This document shows, one piece after another, positions 5,851 through 6,036 of a DNA stretch of 6,036 nucleotides (position 1 is its first letter; every line of letters begins with the position of its first letter). Both the position numbers and the translations under genes were made by a program. Where the stretch lies: contig JAGACY010000162.1 of the NCBI GenBank assembly GCA_017613855.1, forward strand, positions 1 through 6,036, written 5' to 3'. The notes beneath the pieces were generated by a model that was given only the letters and a program-made list of their open reading frames with translations, did not search any database and was not told where the DNA came from. The DNA is from Pseudomonadota bacterium (GTDB taxonomy: Bacteria > Myxococcota > Bradymonadia > UBA4248).

Positions 5851-6036
5851 AATTATACCCCATTGAAAACACAGAAAATCCCACGCATTCGCGCGTGCCT
5901 TCTATCTAGCAGATTAGAAGGATAATTGAAAGGCATGTTGAGCGCGCCTATGCTTGCGCATACGGCTTGCGGCAGTTGGCTATTGGCTGCGCCAATACGC
6001 CGCTGCAATTTTTGGGGGGGGGACACTCCATTATCC
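5851..6036. other. Non-coding hairpin cluster upstream of the lipoprotein gene
   Basis: No gene is visible here. Four hairpins follow one another. They are CACGC/GCGTG (5882-5897), CCTTCTATCT/AGATTAGAAGG with one bulge (5898-5921), GCCTATGC/GCATA-C-GGC (5946-5966) and a perfect TATTGGC/GCCAATA with a three-base loop (5981-5997). TGCCTT (5896-5901) can also pair with AAGGCA (5930-5935), giving a larger fold. Five T then nine G occur at 6009-6022. The region should contain the promoter of the lipoprotein gene. TATAAT at 5852-5857 is only one base from the ATG, too close to serve a normal transcript, and no convincing -35/-10 pair was found. Confidence 0.5.

Noticed and set aside
5852..5857. TATAAT as a promoter -10 box for the lipoprotein gene
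   Set aside because: It ends one base before the ATG, so transcription would begin inside the coding sequence. There is no good -35 partner.

Overview
The window holds four protein genes. The first runs rightwards on the + strand and enters from beyond the left edge. The other three run leftwards on the - strand. Two of the four encode large, disulfide-rich surface or secreted proteins. One combines DUF4215 (myxobacterial-type) Cys repeats with a fibro-slime domain, and the other is a lipoprotein with eight or so degenerate six-Cys repeats. Such proteins are typical of Myxococcota and related former Deltaproteobacteria. The moderate base composition and AT-rich intergenic regions differ from the classical high-GC myxobacteria, so a less-studied lineage is more likely. 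This placement is an inference from protein families, not from a marker gene.

Layout: positions 1-2349 (+) are the 3' part of the fibro-slime/DUF4215 gene, followed by an intrinsic terminator (2365-2397). A convergent small gene (2401-2781, -) encodes a GspG-like pseudopilin fold behind a lipoprotein-like leader instead of a prepilin leader. Upstream of it, two tandem hairpins (2806-2890) follow the stop of mgtE (2893-4209, -), a complete MgtE magnesium channel with N domain, CBS pair and pore domain. A 280-base leader precedes mgtE. It contains overlapping complementary segments that can form alternative hairpins, and a terminator-like hairpin near the start codon. Further right are a strong terminator (4423-4456, -) and the lipoprotein gene (4489-5850, -), which has a 4 x 150-base tandem repeat. 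The right edge (5851-6036) is non-coding and consists largely of consecutive hairpins ending in a run of nine G.

The genes do not form an obvious single pathway. The three - strand genes point the same way, but strong terminators separate the lipoprotein gene from mgtE and mgtE from the pseudopilin-like gene. They are therefore probably separate transcription units, with possible read-through from mgtE into the small gene. The common theme is the cell envelope: secreted or outer-membrane Cys-rich proteins, a pseudopilin-like envelope protein and an inner-membrane Mg2+ channel. No CRISPR array, rRNA, tRNA, transposase or integrase was seen. The best candidates for new biology are the mgtE leader, the GspG-like lipoprotein, the mosaic repeat array, and an internal sequence fully complementary to the 16S rRNA 3' end that sits in a hairpin.
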